This document shows, one piece after another, positions 54,370 to 63,251 of a stretch of 64,000 bases of DNA. Source of the stretch: Solirubrobacter sp963724195 (lineage in GTDB: Bacteria > Actinomycetota > Thermoleophilia > Solirubrobacterales > Solirubrobacteraceae). The DNA lies in contig CAVRTQ010000016.1 of assembly GCA_963724195.1 (NCBI GenBank), positions 186,001 through 250,000 on the forward strand, read 5' to 3'. Position 1 is the stretch's first letter; each line of letters opens with the position of its first letter. The translations under genes were made by a program, and so were the position numbers. A model generated the notes under the pieces. That model was not told where the DNA came from. It made no database searches and saw only the letters and a program-made list of their open reading frames with translations.

Positions 54370-55818
54370 ATGACCGGTGACCGTGGCTTGTCCGGACCGC
54401 ATCTCGCTCGCTTGCTGGGGGAGTGGCGCTCCGGCGGTCCCGCGTACGCGGCGCTCGCCCGGGCCGTGCGCCTGCTGGTGCTGGACGGCCGGTTGCCGCT
54501 GCGCACGCGGCTTCCCGGCGAGCGCGAGTTGGCCGAGGCGCTGGGCGTGAGCCGCACGACGGCGACCGCCGCGTACGCCGCGCTGCGCGAGGAGGGCTAC
54601 CTCGCGAGCCGCCGCGGGGCCGGCTCGTGGACGCGGCTGCCGGCTGACCCGGGCGTGGCGCCGGTTCCGGCCCCGGGCGGCGCCGGCGGCGGCGTGATCG
54701 ACCTGAGCTGCGCGGCGAGCGCCGCGCCCGACGGCGACCTGCACGCCGCTTTGGCCAAGGCCACCGCCGAGCTCCCGCGGCACCTGCCCGGCCCGGGTTA
54801 CGACGCCGCCGGGCTGCCGGTGCTGCGCGAGGCGATCGCCGCGCACCTGTCGCGACTCGGCGCGCCCACGACGGCCGATCAGATCCTCGTCACCGCGGGC
54901 GCGCTGCACGCCCTGACGTTGCTCCTGCGCGTCCTGTCGGGTCCCGGTGATCGCGTCGTCGTCGAGCACCCGACCTACGCCGCGGCCCTGGATGCCGTGC
55001 GGGCCAGCGGCGCCCGGCCCGTGCCCGTGCCGATGGTGGACGACGGCTGGGACCTCGAGATGCTCGCGTCGACGTTCCGCCAGGCGAATCCGGGGCTGGC
55101 GTACCTGATCGCCGACCACCAGAACCCGACCGGCCTGTCGATGGGGGCCGGGGATCGCGAGCGGCTCGTCGCTTTGGCCCGAGCGACGCGGACGCCGCTG
55201 GTCGTGGACGAGGCGATCGTCGGCCTGCACCTCGACGGCGAGCCCGAACGCTCCGTCGCCGCCCTGGACGAGGCGGGCGAGACCGTGATCACGATCGGCT
55301 CGATGAGCAAGACCTTCTGGGCCGGCCTGCGCATCGGCTGGGTCCGCGCGAACCCGTCCCTGATCAACCGCCTCGCCGCCGCCCGCGCCGCGCTGGACAT
55401 CTCGAGCCCGGTGATCGAGCAGCTGATGGCGGTCTCCCTGCTGGAGGGCGCGGAGCCGATCCTGGCGCGCCAGCGCGAAGCCGCGCGGGCGCGGCGCGAC
55501 GTGCTCGTGAGCGCGCTGCGCGCGGAGCTCCCGGCGTGGCGCTTCTCCGTCCCGCCCGGCGGGCTGTGCCTGTGGGTCGAGCTCGACGCGCCCCGCTCCA
55601 CCGCGCTGGCCGCGCTGGCCGACCGCCACGGCGTGCGGTTGGGCGCGGGCCCCCGCTTCGGCGTGGACGGCGCCTTCGAACGCTTCGTCCGGATCCCGTA
55701 CTCGCTCCCCGCCGACGTGCTCGTCGACGCCGTGGGCCGGTTGTCCGTCGCGTGGCGGGGCGTGGTCTCGGGCGGCGCGGCGGTCGGTTCGGACGCCGCG
55801 CCCGCGCTCGTCGCGTGA
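54370..55818 (+). CDS. MocR/PdxR-type regulator: GntR helix-turn-helix fused to aminotransferase fold
   Basis: The 482-residue protein has a GntR winged helix (LARAVRLLVLDGRLPLRTRL, LPGERELAEALGVSRTTATA) and a fold-type I aminotransferase domain: YLIADHQNPTGLSMGAGDRE, PLVVDEAIVGLHLDGEPERS and the PLP lysine region TIGSMSKTFWAGLRIGWVRA. It should use PLP or an amino compound as effector. Divergent pairing with a yczE-like gene matches the YczR group of MocR regulators. Its stop codon begins a family B repeat. Confidence 0.9.
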   Translation: MTGDRGLSGPHLARLLGEWRSGGPAYAALARAVRLLVLDGRLPLRTRLPGERELAEALGVSRTTATAAYAALREEGYLASRRGAGSWTRLPADPGVAPVPAPGGAGGGVIDLSCAASAAPDGDLHAALAKATAELPRHLPGPGYDAAGLPVLREAIAAHLSRLGAPTTADQILVTAGALHALTLLLRVLSGPGDRVVVEHPTYAAALDAVRASGARPVPVPMVDDGWDLEMLASTFRQANPGLAYLIADHQNPTGLSMGAGDRERLVALARATRTPLVVDEAIVGLHLDGEPERSVAALDEAGETVITIGSMSKTFWAGLRIGWVRANPSLINRLAAARAALDISSPVIEQLMAVSLLEGAEPILARQREAARARRDVLVSALRAELPAWRFSVPPGGLCLWVELDAPRSTALAALADRHGVRLGAGPRFGVDGAFERFVRIPYSLPADVLVDAVGRLSVAWRGVVSGGAAVGSDAAPALVA

Positions 55819-56158
55819 ACGGCGAGCACACCCGCGGGCGTCGCGTCAAGGAAACCGCGCTTCGCGTGTGAGTCCCTTGACCCGCCGCGGCGGGCGCGCT
55901 CTTGGCGGGTGAGGCGGGTGCCCCGGACTGCGCAAACGCTTGCGTTTGGCCACTTCGACGCCGAGGGACGGTCCATGCCACGCGAGTGTTCACTTTCCAA
56001 CCAGTGGTGTGGCACTCGTACATCGCGTGCCCGGGGGGCGCGTCGACGTTGGGACCCCGTGCGGAACGGTCCGAGCGCACCCGCACCGCCCCGTCCGGCG
56101 CGTACTCGGCGCACGCCGCTCGGCCGCCCGGACACCAGGGCGAACGAACTGACGTTCC
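55816..56158 (+). repeat. Gene-free region with family B element, locus 3
   Basis: No gene is supported. TGAACGGCGAGC (55816-55827) contains the stop of the MocR-type gene. GGCGGGTGAGGCGGGTGCCCC (about 55903-55923) echoes the hairpin sequence at 34.96 kb. The palindromic unit runs from AAACGCTTGCG (55934) to GCCACGCGAGTGTTCAC (55977-55993). From 56000 to 56158 I see only GC-rich unstructured sequence before the LexA-like box. Confidence 0.55.
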
Positions 56159-56160
56159 CG

Positions 56161-56172
56161 GAACATATGTTC
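56161..56172. promoter_or_regulatory. LexA-like SOS box GAACATATGTTC
   Basis: The perfect palindrome GAAC-ATAT-GTTC (CGGAACATATGTTCG in context, 56159-56173) matches the GAACnnnnGTTC core of Gram-positive/actinobacterial SOS boxes. It stands directly upstream of the TAGGCT -10 box and 16 nt before the start codon of the gene at 56189. Confidence 0.65.
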
Positions 56173-56175
56173 GTG

Positions 56176-56181
56176 TAGGCT
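56176..56181 (+). promoter_or_regulatory. Candidate leaderless -10 box TAGGCT
   Basis: TAGGCT ends 7 nt before the ATG at 56189 and begins 3 nt after the LexA-like palindrome. Confidence 0.4.
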
Positions 56182-56188
56182 GCGCGGC

Positions 56189-56428
56189 ATGGAGCCCGCC
56201 GTACACCACATCTCGATCATCGCCGAGCAACCCGCCACCGTGTGGGACCGACTGGAGACCGTCATCGCGGAGGGTGGGAGTCCGCCGATATCGATGACGC
56301 GGACGGCGCGGATGATCACGTTCACGTGCGACACGGGGGATTTCATGTTGCGGGCGCGGGTGGCGGACGCGTTGATGACGGTGTGCGACCACGGCGAGTG
56401 GCGTCGCTGTTTTCAGCCTGAGGACTAG
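56189..56428 (+). CDS. Small protein of unknown function, possibly SOS-induced
   Basis: The 79-residue protein reads EPAVHHISIIAEQPATVWDR, LETVIAEGGSPPISMTRTAR, MITFTCDTGDFMLRARVADA and LMTVCDHGEWRRCFQPED. No membrane segment or known family is seen. The LexA-like box upstream suggests DNA-damage control. It ends one base before greA, so read-through transcription of greA is likely. Confidence 0.6.
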   Translation: MEPAVHHISIIAEQPATVWDRLETVIAEGGSPPISMTRTARMITFTCDTGDFMLRARVADALMTVCDHGEWRRCFQPED

Positions 56429-56429
56429 A

Positions 56430-56908
56430 ATGGCGAGCTTGTCCGACCGTGTTGTCATGACCGCTGAGGCCCAGCAAGCGCTGCAGGCCGAGCTCGAGCA
56501 CCTGGAACAGGTGTCTCGGAAGGAGATCGCCGAGCGCATCAAGACCGCGCGCGAGTGGGGCGATCTCAAAGAGAACTCCGAATACCACGACGCGAAGAAC
56601 GATCAGGCGCACCTGGAGACGAAGATCCTTCGCATCCGGGAGCAGCTGCTCAACGCGGAGGTGCGTGAGGTCGCGACCACGACGGACGTGGTCGGGTTCG
56701 GCAACAAGGTCGTGGTCGAGGACGCGAAGTCCGGCAAGGAGCTGACCTACGAGCTGGTCTCGCCGTCGGAGGCCTCGCCGGGCGACGGCAGGCTCTCGAT
56801 GGACTCGCCCGTCGGCAAGGCGCTCCTCGGCGCCCGTGTGGGACAGACCGTGAAGCTCGAGACGCCCCGGGGCGCCAAAGAGCTCAAGGTCACGTCTATC
56901 GGTGCTGA
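56430..56908 (+). CDS. greA: Transcription elongation factor GreA, one frameshift at the end
   Basis: The N-terminal coiled coil (AQQALQAELEHLEQVSRKEI, AREWGDLKENSEYHDAKNDQ with the acidic tip region) and the FKBP-like C-domain (VGFGNKVVVEDAKSGKELTY, SPVGKALLGARVGQTVKLET) are standard for GreA, which rescues backtracked RNA polymerase. The last codons VTSIG should be followed by a stop. A missing C near 56905 (GGTGCTGA for GGTGCCTGA) restores VTSIGA and a 159-residue protein; as it stands the frame runs on for 270 nt. Confidence 0.94.
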
Positions 56909-57923
56909 AGCGCACGAGGCTGTCGACGAGCACGTCGGGCACTTCCAACGCCGGGAAGTGCCCGCCGTAGTCCGGCGTCTCCCAGCGCTCGATGTCCGCG
57001 AACGCCAGCTCGGCGACCTCGCGCGGGACGTGCACGATCTCCTTCGGGAAGTCGAGGAACGTCAGCGGCGCGCTGATCTTGGTGGCCGGCCTCGATCACG
57101 CTGGTCGAGCATGAAGCCGCCGTGCATCCGTGCGTGGTACGGCCAGAACGACGTGCCGATCGTCCCCGTGACCCAGTAGATCATCACCGTCGTCAGCACG
57201 TCGTCGCGCGGGACGCCGCGCGTGTCCGTCCAGGAGTCGAACTTCTCGGCGATCCAGCTCATCAGCCCGACCGGCGAGTCGAAGAGCCCGTAGGCGAGCG
57301 TCTGCGGCTTCGTGCCCTGGATCGCGGTGTAGCCGCCCTCTTCCTTCGTCCACTCGGCCAGCTCCGCGCGCGCCTGCGCCGCCCAGTCCGGGAACGAGCC
57401 CGGGCTGCCGGATCGGCAGCATGTTCAGGTGCAGCGCGCGGACCGCGTCGGGGTAGGTGTGGCCCATGTGGCAGCCGATGTGCGCGCCCCAGTCGCCGCC
57501 GGCCACCAGGTACTGCTCGTGCCCGAGTGACCCCATCAAGCGGTGGAACGCGTCGCCCATGTCGGCCGTCCCGGCACGCCCGCCGGACCAGCCGTAGCCC
57601 GGCAGCGACGGCACGACGAGCCGGAAGTGCTCGCGCAGCGCCGGGATCACGCGGTGGAACTCCCACACGGTCGAAGGCCACCCGTGCAGGAGCAGCAACG
57701 GCGGCCCGTCACCCTCGACGATCGCGTGCAGCCCGTCCACGTCGACGTTCGAGAAGCCGAGCAGCTCGTCCTCGGCCGCCCGCCAGTCGTACCCGTCCCG
57801 CCAGTAGGCGGCGAGCTCCCGCGCGTCGCTCAACGCGAACCCGCCCGGCCCGTCGTCGGGCCAGCGCGTGGCGTCCAGCCGCCGCCACAGATCGTCGAGC
57901 ACCTCGTCGGCTACGCGCTTCAT
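56896..57923 (-). CDS. Epoxide hydrolase-like alpha/beta hydrolase, several frameshifts
   Basis: The epoxide-hydrolase N-terminal domain (RVADEVLDDLWRRLDATRWP and YWRDGYDWRAAEDELLGFSN) is followed by the fold: PPLLLLHGWPSTVWEFHRVI (HGWP oxyanion motif) and the nucleophile aspartate in LVAGGDWGAHIGCHMGHTYP. The frame breaks near 57405 (to QARAELAEWTKEEGGYTAIQ, then FDSPVGLMSWIAEKFDSWTD), near 57100 (FMLD to the next piece) and at the end near 56905. VHVPREVAELAFADIERWET and DYGGHFPALEVPDVLVDSLV supply the histidine region. It is coupled to the M20 gene. Confidence 0.85.
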
Positions 57924-59034
57924 CCCAGGACCTTTCGTGCGACATCGATGTGCAGCTGCGTCCCGATCGCCAAGGCGCGCTCGTCGATCACGAACCGCGG
58001 ATGGTGGTGCGGGAACGCTCCCCCCGCGCCGACGAAGGCGTAACACCCGGGCGCGTGCTCCAGGTACGCCGAGAAGTCGTCGCCGCCCATGATCGGGTCG
58101 AGGTCGACGAGCTCCGCGTCCACCACCGAGCGCACCACCTCGGTGGCCGCACGCGTCGTTGACCACCGGCTTGTAGCCGAACACGAAGTTCAGCGCGAAG
58201 GTCGCGCCGTGCGCCGCGCACACGCCCTGCCCGATCTCCTCGATCAGCTCCGGAATCCGCTCGCGCACGTCCGGCGCGAACGACCGCGACGTGCCGCGCA
58301 GCACCGCCTCGCCCGGGATCACGTTCGGCGCGTCGCCGGCGTGGATCGACCCGATCGTCACCACCGCGGGCTGCAAGCGGATCGATCCGGCGGGAGACGA
58401 TGTGCTGCAGCGACCCGACGAGCTCCGCCGCGCACGCGACGGTGTCCACGGCGGTGTGGGGGAGCCCGGCATGCCCGCCGCGGCCCGTGATCGTGATCTC
58501 GAAGAAGTCCGCCGCGGCCATCCAGTCACCGGGCACGGCCGCGACCTTCCCGAACTCCAGCGGCGTCCACAGGTGGCAGCCGTAGACGAAGTCCACGCCC
58601 TCCATCACCCCGGCGTCGATCATCTCCCGCGCCCCGCCGGGCGCGAGCTCCTCACCGTGCTGGAAGATGAACCGCACCTCGCCCGCGGGCACGCCGCCGG
58701 CCACCAGCTCGGCGGCCGCGCCGAGCAGCATCGCCGTGTGCCCGTCATGCCCGCACGCGTGCATCGCGCCCGGCCGCTCGGACGTGAACTCGACGCCGCT
58801 CTCCTCGGTGATCGGCAGCGCGTCGATGTCCGCCCGCAGCGCCACGACGCGGCCGGAATCCGCACCGCGCAACCGCCCGAGCACGCTCGTCTCAGTCGGC
58901 CGGGACACCTCCACGCCGAGCTCTGACAGCGTCTGCGCGACGAACGCCGACGTCTCGTGCTCGGCGAACGACACCTCGGGGTGGCGGTGCAGGTGGCGCC
59001 GCCATGCGATCACTTGCTCCTGGGTAGGCCTCAC
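57920..59034 (-). CDS. M20-family amidohydrolase (hippurate/N-acyl amino-acid hydrolase-like), two frameshifts
   Basis: The N-terminus WRRHLHRHPEVSFAEHETSA is typical of this family. Metal-site motifs are VALRADIDALPITEESG, AMHACGHDGHTAMLLGAAAE (HACGHDGH), RFIFQHGEELAPGGAREMID and, after breaks near 58390 and 58155, VTIGSIHAGDAPNVIPGEAV and DPIMGGDDFSAYLEHAPGCY. It should hydrolyse N-acyl amino acids or related amides with two metal ions. The stop overlaps the epoxide hydrolase start (ATGA). GTG start 2 bp from the divergent SodC-like start. Confidence 0.9.
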
Positions 59035-59036
59035 GC

Positions 59037-59588
59037 ATGCGAACACTACGAGCAACGATCGTGCTCGGCGTCGTGCTGTGCACCGTCGCGGCCGGGGTCG
59101 CGATGGCCGGCGGCGACGACCGCCGCAAGGGCAAGACCAAGAAGGCCACCGCGACGCTCGTCGACGGCAACGGCAAGAAGCTGGGCCGCGTCACGCTGAC
59201 CCAGTTCCGCGGCAAGGTCACCGTCGCGGGGCGCGTCAAGCACATCGCGCCCGGGTTCCACGGCTTCCACGTCCACGCCGTGGGCAAGTGCGAAGGCCCC
59301 GCCTTCACCACCGCCGGCGGCCACTTCTCCGCGCCCGGCCAGACCCACGGCAGCCACGCCGGCGACCTGCCGCCGCTGCTGGTGAACGCCGACGGCTCCG
59401 CCTCGGCCGCGTTCGAGACCGACCGCTTCGTGCTGGCTCAGCTGCGCGACGCCGACGGCAGCGCGCTGATCGTCCACGCCGGCCCCGACAACTTCGCCAA
59501 CATCCCGCCGCGCTACGGCACGGCGGACGCGGACACGCTCGCCACCGGCGACTCCGGCGGCCGCACCGCCTGCGGAGTCGTCAAGTAG
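59037..59588 (+). CDS. sodC: Cu/Zn superoxide dismutase-like protein, exported
   Basis: The 183-residue protein has a signal peptide (residues 1-25, ATIVLGVVLCTVAAGVAMAG) and the SodC core: HIAPGFHGFHVHAVGKCEGP (HxH copper ligands and the disulfide cysteine), FTTAGGHFSAPGQTHGSHAG (bridging and zinc histidines), ALIVHAGPDNF (copper histidine) and GGRTACGVV (disulfide partner). It should dismutate superoxide outside the membrane. TAGGCC lies 6 nt before the ATG, within the first codons of the divergent M20 gene. Confidence 0.9.
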   Translation: MRTLRATIVLGVVLCTVAAGVAMAGGDDRRKGKTKKATATLVDGNGKKLGRVTLTQFRGKVTVAGRVKHIAPGFHGFHVHAVGKCEGPAFTTAGGHFSAPGQTHGSHAGDLPPLLVNADGSASAAFETDRFVLAQLRDADGSALIVHAGPDNFANIPPRYGTADADTLATGDSGGRTACGVVK

Positions 59589-59602
59589 GAGGCGAGAGCC
59601 GG

Positions 59603-60546
59603 TCAGACTTCGCCGTACGCCGCCATCGTCCCGGCCGAGAGCGCGTGGGTCTCATCGCGCAGGGCCCGGACGGTGGCGGTGAGCTGCTCACGGTTGTCGT
59701 TGTCGGTGGAGGCGGACGCGCTCACGAGGTGCCCGCGGATCGTCTCCAGCTCGGCCAGCACGCGCTCGAACTCGTCGCGATAGCGGTTGAGCTGAGCGTC
59801 CATCCGCTGCTGCACCGCCTGCTGCTGGCGCAGCGCCTCGACGAGTTCGGTCTTGCCGGCCTGCTCGCACCGGGTGATCCGCTGCTGCAGCGCTTCGGGG
59901 GAAGTCTCCGACAGGGCGTCCCACAACTGCTGGGCGCGCCCCGCGGACGTCTGCAGCGCGCCGACGATGACGGTGATGTCGTCGCCGAGCGAGGGGTCGA
60001 GGGCGACGATCCGCCCGCGCAGCCCGTACGCCGCGTTCAGGTGGGCCGCGATCGGCGGGGCGAGCTGCGGCATCGGCGGCGCCCAGTGCAGCGGCGTCTG
60101 CGGCTGCGGCGCGGGAGAGGTGTCCACGACGTGCGTGCGCACGATGAGGTCGTGCAGCGAGCGCTTCTTGCCCTCGCCGAGCGGCCACAGGATGTCGGCC
60201 ATGAAAGCCGACGCCGAACGTGATCGACCAGCCGATCGCCCTTCAGCGCCCACCTCGCGCAGCGCGACGGTCTTGAACGTGATCGGCTTGCCGTCGTCGC
60301 GCACGACGCGAATGTTGGCCGCCTGCTTGCCGATGCGTCTGGCCGTTGCGCTCACCGTCGCGCGTCATGGTCAGGCCGGTGTAGGCGCCCAGGACGACGA
60401 GCCACACCAACCAGCTCACGAAGCCGGGCAGCGCCGAGCGCGCCCTCCAGGAGTCCGAGCACCACGAGCAGCAGCACCACGATGATCAGGCCGTCCAGGA
60501 GCAGGGCTCCTGCGCGTGCTCCCCAACTTCCATACCGCTGCGCCAT
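59603..60546 (-). CDS. RDD-family membrane protein with long cytoplasmic tail, several frameshifts
   Basis: The start MAQRYGSWGARAGALLLDGL has the RDD family R and D residues, then LIIVVLLLVVLGLLEGALG. The frame breaks near 60440 (PGFVSWLVWLVVLGAYTGLT), near 60345 (back to IGKQAANIRVVRDDGKPITF) and near 60210-60225 (to FMADILWPLGEGKKRSLHDL, IVRTHVVDT). The rest is a proline/glutamine-rich and helical tail (QRITRCEQAGKTELVEALRQ and EFERVLAELETIRGHLVSAS). The function of RDD proteins is mostly unknown; some transport ions. Confidence 0.75.
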
Positions 60547-60572
60547 CAACCCAATGTAGGCGATCGCGCGGC

Positions 60573-60578
60573 TAGTGT
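60573..60578 (+). promoter_or_regulatory. Candidate leaderless -10 box TAGTGT
   Basis: TAGTGT ends 7 nt before the ATG at 60586. Confidence 0.4.
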
Positions 60579-60585
60579 GCCCGGG

Positions 60586-60954
60586 ATGAGCAAGCCCGAA
60601 GTGACGATCCCTGAAGGATCACCCTCCTACCAGCTCGAGCTCGAGGACATCACCGTCGGCGAGGGCGAGGAGGCCAAGTCCGGCAGCCTCGTCGAGGTCC
60701 ACTACGTCGGTGTGTCCTGGAAGAGCGGCAAGCAGTTCGACGCGTCCTGGGACCGCGGCGACACGTTCAAGTTCGGCCTCGGCAAGGGCCAGGTCATCCG
60801 CGGCTGGGACGAGGGCGTCCAAGGCATGAAGGTCGGCGGCCGGCGCAAGATCACCGTCCCGCCGGACATGGCCTACGGCAAGCGCGGCGCCGGCGGGGTC
60901 ATCGGGCCGGATGAGACGCTCGTGTTCGTCGTCGACCTAGTTGGTGTGCGGTAA
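60586..60954 (+). CDS. FKBP-type peptidyl-prolyl cis-trans isomerase
   Basis: The 122-residue cytoplasmic FKBP domain has VEVHYVGVSWKSGKQFDASW, FGLGKGQVIRGWDEGVQGMK, VGGRRKITVPPDMAYGKRGA and GPDETLVFVVDLVGVR. It lacks a signal peptide. It catalyses proline isomerisation in folding proteins. It overlaps the convergent DedA gene by 56 nt. Confidence 0.93.
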   Translation: MSKPEVTIPEGSPSYQLELEDITVGEGEEAKSGSLVEVHYVGVSWKSGKQFDASWDRGDTFKFGLGKGQVIRGWDEGVQGMKVGGRRKITVPPDMAYGKRGAGGVIGPDETLVFVVDLVGVR

Positions 60955-61534
60955 CGACACCGACCGCGGCCAGCACGGCCAGCACCAGGGCGCCGCGGCT
61001 GAGCAGTCCCGCGGCCTGCTCGAAGGAGCGGTGGAAGAGGTAGCCGGCGAGCGTGAACGCGCTCGCCCACGCCGCCGTGCCGAGCACCGAGTAGGGCAGG
61101 AAGGCGCGCATCCGCAGCCCTGAGGCGCCGGCGATGAACGGCGAGACGGCGCGGATGATCCCGACGAAGCGCCCGACGAGGATCGCCTTGCCGCCGTGGC
61201 GGTCGTAGAAGCCCTCGACGCGCTCGATCCGCGCGGAGCTCAGCTTCATCCGCGGCCCGTGCTGGTGCAGGAACGGGCGGCCGAGGCGGCGGCCGAGCGC
61301 AAAGCTGGCGACGTCGCCGGCCAGCGAGGCGACCCAGGCGGTGAGCAGGATGGCGACGAGCGAGATCTCACCCTGGGCGGCGACGACGCCGCCCAGCACG
61401 ACCGCGGTCTCGCCCGGCGCGATCAGCCCGACGAACGCGCCGGTCTCCAGGAACGCGAGCCCCGCGACGAGCAGGTACGTCCAGCCACCGAGCGTGGCGG
61501 CCAGATCGGCCAGGAGGGACGCGATGTCGGGCAC
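60899..61534 (-). CDS. DedA-family membrane protein
   Basis: The 211-residue protein has about five hydrophobic segments with the family features YLLVAGLAFLETGAFVGLIA, PGETAVVLGGVVAAQGEISL, FALGRRLGRPFLHQHG and VGRFVGIIRAVSPFIAGASG. DedA proteins are membrane proteins linked to undecaprenyl phosphate or lipid flipping and proton-motive force. The C-terminal tail is basic (GRRRTRASHPAR). ATG 61534. Confidence 0.92.
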   Translation of the reverse strand: MPDIASLLADLAATLGGWTYLLVAGLAFLETGAFVGLIAPGETAVVLGGVVAAQGEISLVAILLTAWVASLAGDVASFALGRRLGRPFLHQHGPRMKLSSARIERVEGFYDRHGGKAILVGRFVGIIRAVSPFIAGASGLRMRAFLPYSVLGTAAWASAFTLAGYLFHRSFEQAAGLLSRGALVLAVLAAVGVVTAHQLGRRRTRASHPAR

Positions 61535-61603
61535 TCCCCGAGTATTGGTCGCCCACCGGCCGCGCAGACCCGAGGCACCACGAGACCCGCGCTCGGGGTA
61601 GCT

Positions 61604-62383
61604 CTACTCGAGCAGGGCGGCCAGGTCCGCGACCGAGTCGACGATCCGGGACGGGCGGTACGGGTAGCGCTCGGCGGACTCGCGCGTGCTGATGCCGGTG
61701 AGCACCAGGATCGTCTCCAGGCCCGCTTCCAGCCCGGACACGATGTCGGTGTCCATCCGGTCGCCGATCATCGCCGTGGTCTCGGAGTGGGCGTCGATCG
61801 CGTTCAGCGCGCTGCGCATCATCAGCGGGTTGGGCTTGCCGACGTAGTACGGATCGACGCCCGTGGCGCGCGTGATCAGCGCCGCCACCGACCCGGTCGC
61901 CGGGAGCGGGCCGTCCGGCGACGGGCCCGTGGGGTCGGGGTTGGTGGCGATGAAGCGCGCCCCGTTGACGATCAGCCGGATCGCGAGCGCGATCCGCTCG
62001 AACGAGTACGTGCGCGTCTCGCCGAGGACGACGTAGTCGGGCTCGCGCTCGGTGAGCGTGTAGCCGGAGTCGTGCAGCGCGGTCGTGAGCCCGGCCTCGC
62101 CGATCACGAACGCCGACCCGTCGGGGCGCTGGTCCTCGAGGAACTTCGCGGTCGCCAGCGCGGACGTCCAGATCGACGCCTCCGGCACCTCGAGCCCGCT
62201 CGCCCGCAGACGCGCGGCCAGGTCGCGCGGCGTGTAGATCGAGTTGTTGGTGAGCACCAGGAACGGTGCTTCGCGCGCGCGCAGGTTGGACAGGAAGCGG
62301 TCGGCACCGGGGATGGCGGTCTCTTCGTGGACGAGCACGCCGTCCATGTCCATCAGCCACGAGCGGATCTCTCGTCGGGTCAC
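61604..62383 (-). CDS. HAD-IIA family phosphatase (NagD-like)
   Basis: The 259-residue protein has motif I SWLMDMDGVLVHEETAIPGA, motif II FLVLTNNSIYTPRDLAARLR, the cap with GKPNPLMMRSALNAIDA (motif III lysine) and motif IV AMIGDRMDTDIVSGLEAGL. It should dephosphorylate a phosphorylated metabolite such as 4-nitrophenyl phosphate or a nucleotide. GTG 62383 is chosen; GTG 62401 is also possible. Confidence 0.9.
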   Translation of the reverse strand: MTRREIRSWLMDMDGVLVHEETAIPGADRFLSNLRAREAPFLVLTNNSIYTPRDLAARLRASGLEVPEASIWTSALATAKFLEDQRPDGSAFVIGEAGLTTALHDSGYTLTEREPDYVVLGETRTYSFERIALAIRLIVNGARFIATNPDPTGPSPDGPLPATGSVAALITRATGVDPYYVGKPNPLMMRSALNAIDAHSETTAMIGDRMDTDIVSGLEAGLETILVLTGISTRESAERYPYRPSRIVDSVADLAALLE

Positions 62384-62474
62384 GCCGGAAAGCCTACGCA
62401 CCGCTCCGTTTGCGTCCGATCCGGGTTGGTGCGTGGTACGAGTGGTGCGTCACGCGAGTGGAGCGAGGGTCTGA

Positions 62475-63251
62475 GTGCGGTTGAAGGTGACAGGAGTTCT
62501 GGCGGCAGGTCTACTGGTGGGCGGCGGCGGCGCCGTGCTCGCCCAATCCGGCACCGCGCAGAACTCACGGATCGCGCAGGATCAGGGCGGCCTGGTCGTC
62601 GCGCCGCTGGAGGTCGATCGCGCGGCCACGGCGGGCGCCACGAACAGCCTCACGGTCGAGAACCGCAGCAAGGAGGCGCTCTCGATCGAGGTCAAGGCGC
62701 GTCCGTGGACGGTGTCCGGGGCCGGGGACGTCGCCCCGAACCGGCGCTCCACGCTCGGCGGCGTGACCGTCACCGGCGGCACCTTCACGCTCGCTCCGGG
62801 CCAGGCGCGCAACGTCACCGTCGCGCTCGGCAGCGTGCCTGCCGGCGGTTCGCTGTACGGCGCGCTCGAGGTCGTCGGCCTGCCGACGGACATCGCCAAG
62901 CGCAAGGGCGTCATCACCGGCTACCGGCTGGTGGGGCCGCTGCGCTACCAGCCCGCCGCCAAGCGCTACGCGCTCAAGGCCGGCACGGTGAAGGTCAGCA
63001 AGGGCAACGTCGTGCTGCCGGTCCGCAGCAGCGGGAACACCAACGCCGCGGTGAGCGCGTCCGCCACGTTCAAGAGCGCGACCGGCACCCGCCGCGCCTC
63101 GGCCCGCGTGCCCGTCCTGCCGGGCAAGCAGGTGAGCATCGAGCTGGTGTCGGCGAAGAAGCTGCCCGCCGGGACCTACACGACCACCGTGACGCTCAAG
63201 CAGGGCACGCTGACCACGAAGGTCAAGAAGACGCTGCGCGTGAAGCGCTGA
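62475..63251 (+). CDS. Exported protein with Ig-like beta-sandwich (DUF916-like)
   Basis: The 258-residue protein starts at GTG 62475 with a signal peptide (residues 1-24, KVTGVLAAGLLVGGGGAVLA). NSLTVENRSKEALSIEVKAR and TFTLAPGQARNVTVALGSVP resemble a DUF916/WxL-protein-like sandwich; ARVPVLPGKQVSIELVSAKK, LPAGTYTTTVTLKQGTLTTK follow. It is secreted or surface-attached; no enzyme motif is seen. It overlaps the convergent lipoprotein gene. Confidence 0.7.
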   Translation: MRLKVTGVLAAGLLVGGGGAVLAQSGTAQNSRIAQDQGGLVVAPLEVDRAATAGATNSLTVENRSKEALSIEVKARPWTVSGAGDVAPNRRSTLGGVTVTGGTFTLAPGQARNVTVALGSVPAGGSLYGALEVVGLPTDIAKRKGVITGYRLVGPLRYQPAAKRYALKAGTVKVSKGNVVLPVRSSGNTNAAVSASATFKSATGTRRASARVPVLPGKQVSIELVSAKKLPAGTYTTTVTLKQGTLTTKVKKTLRVKR

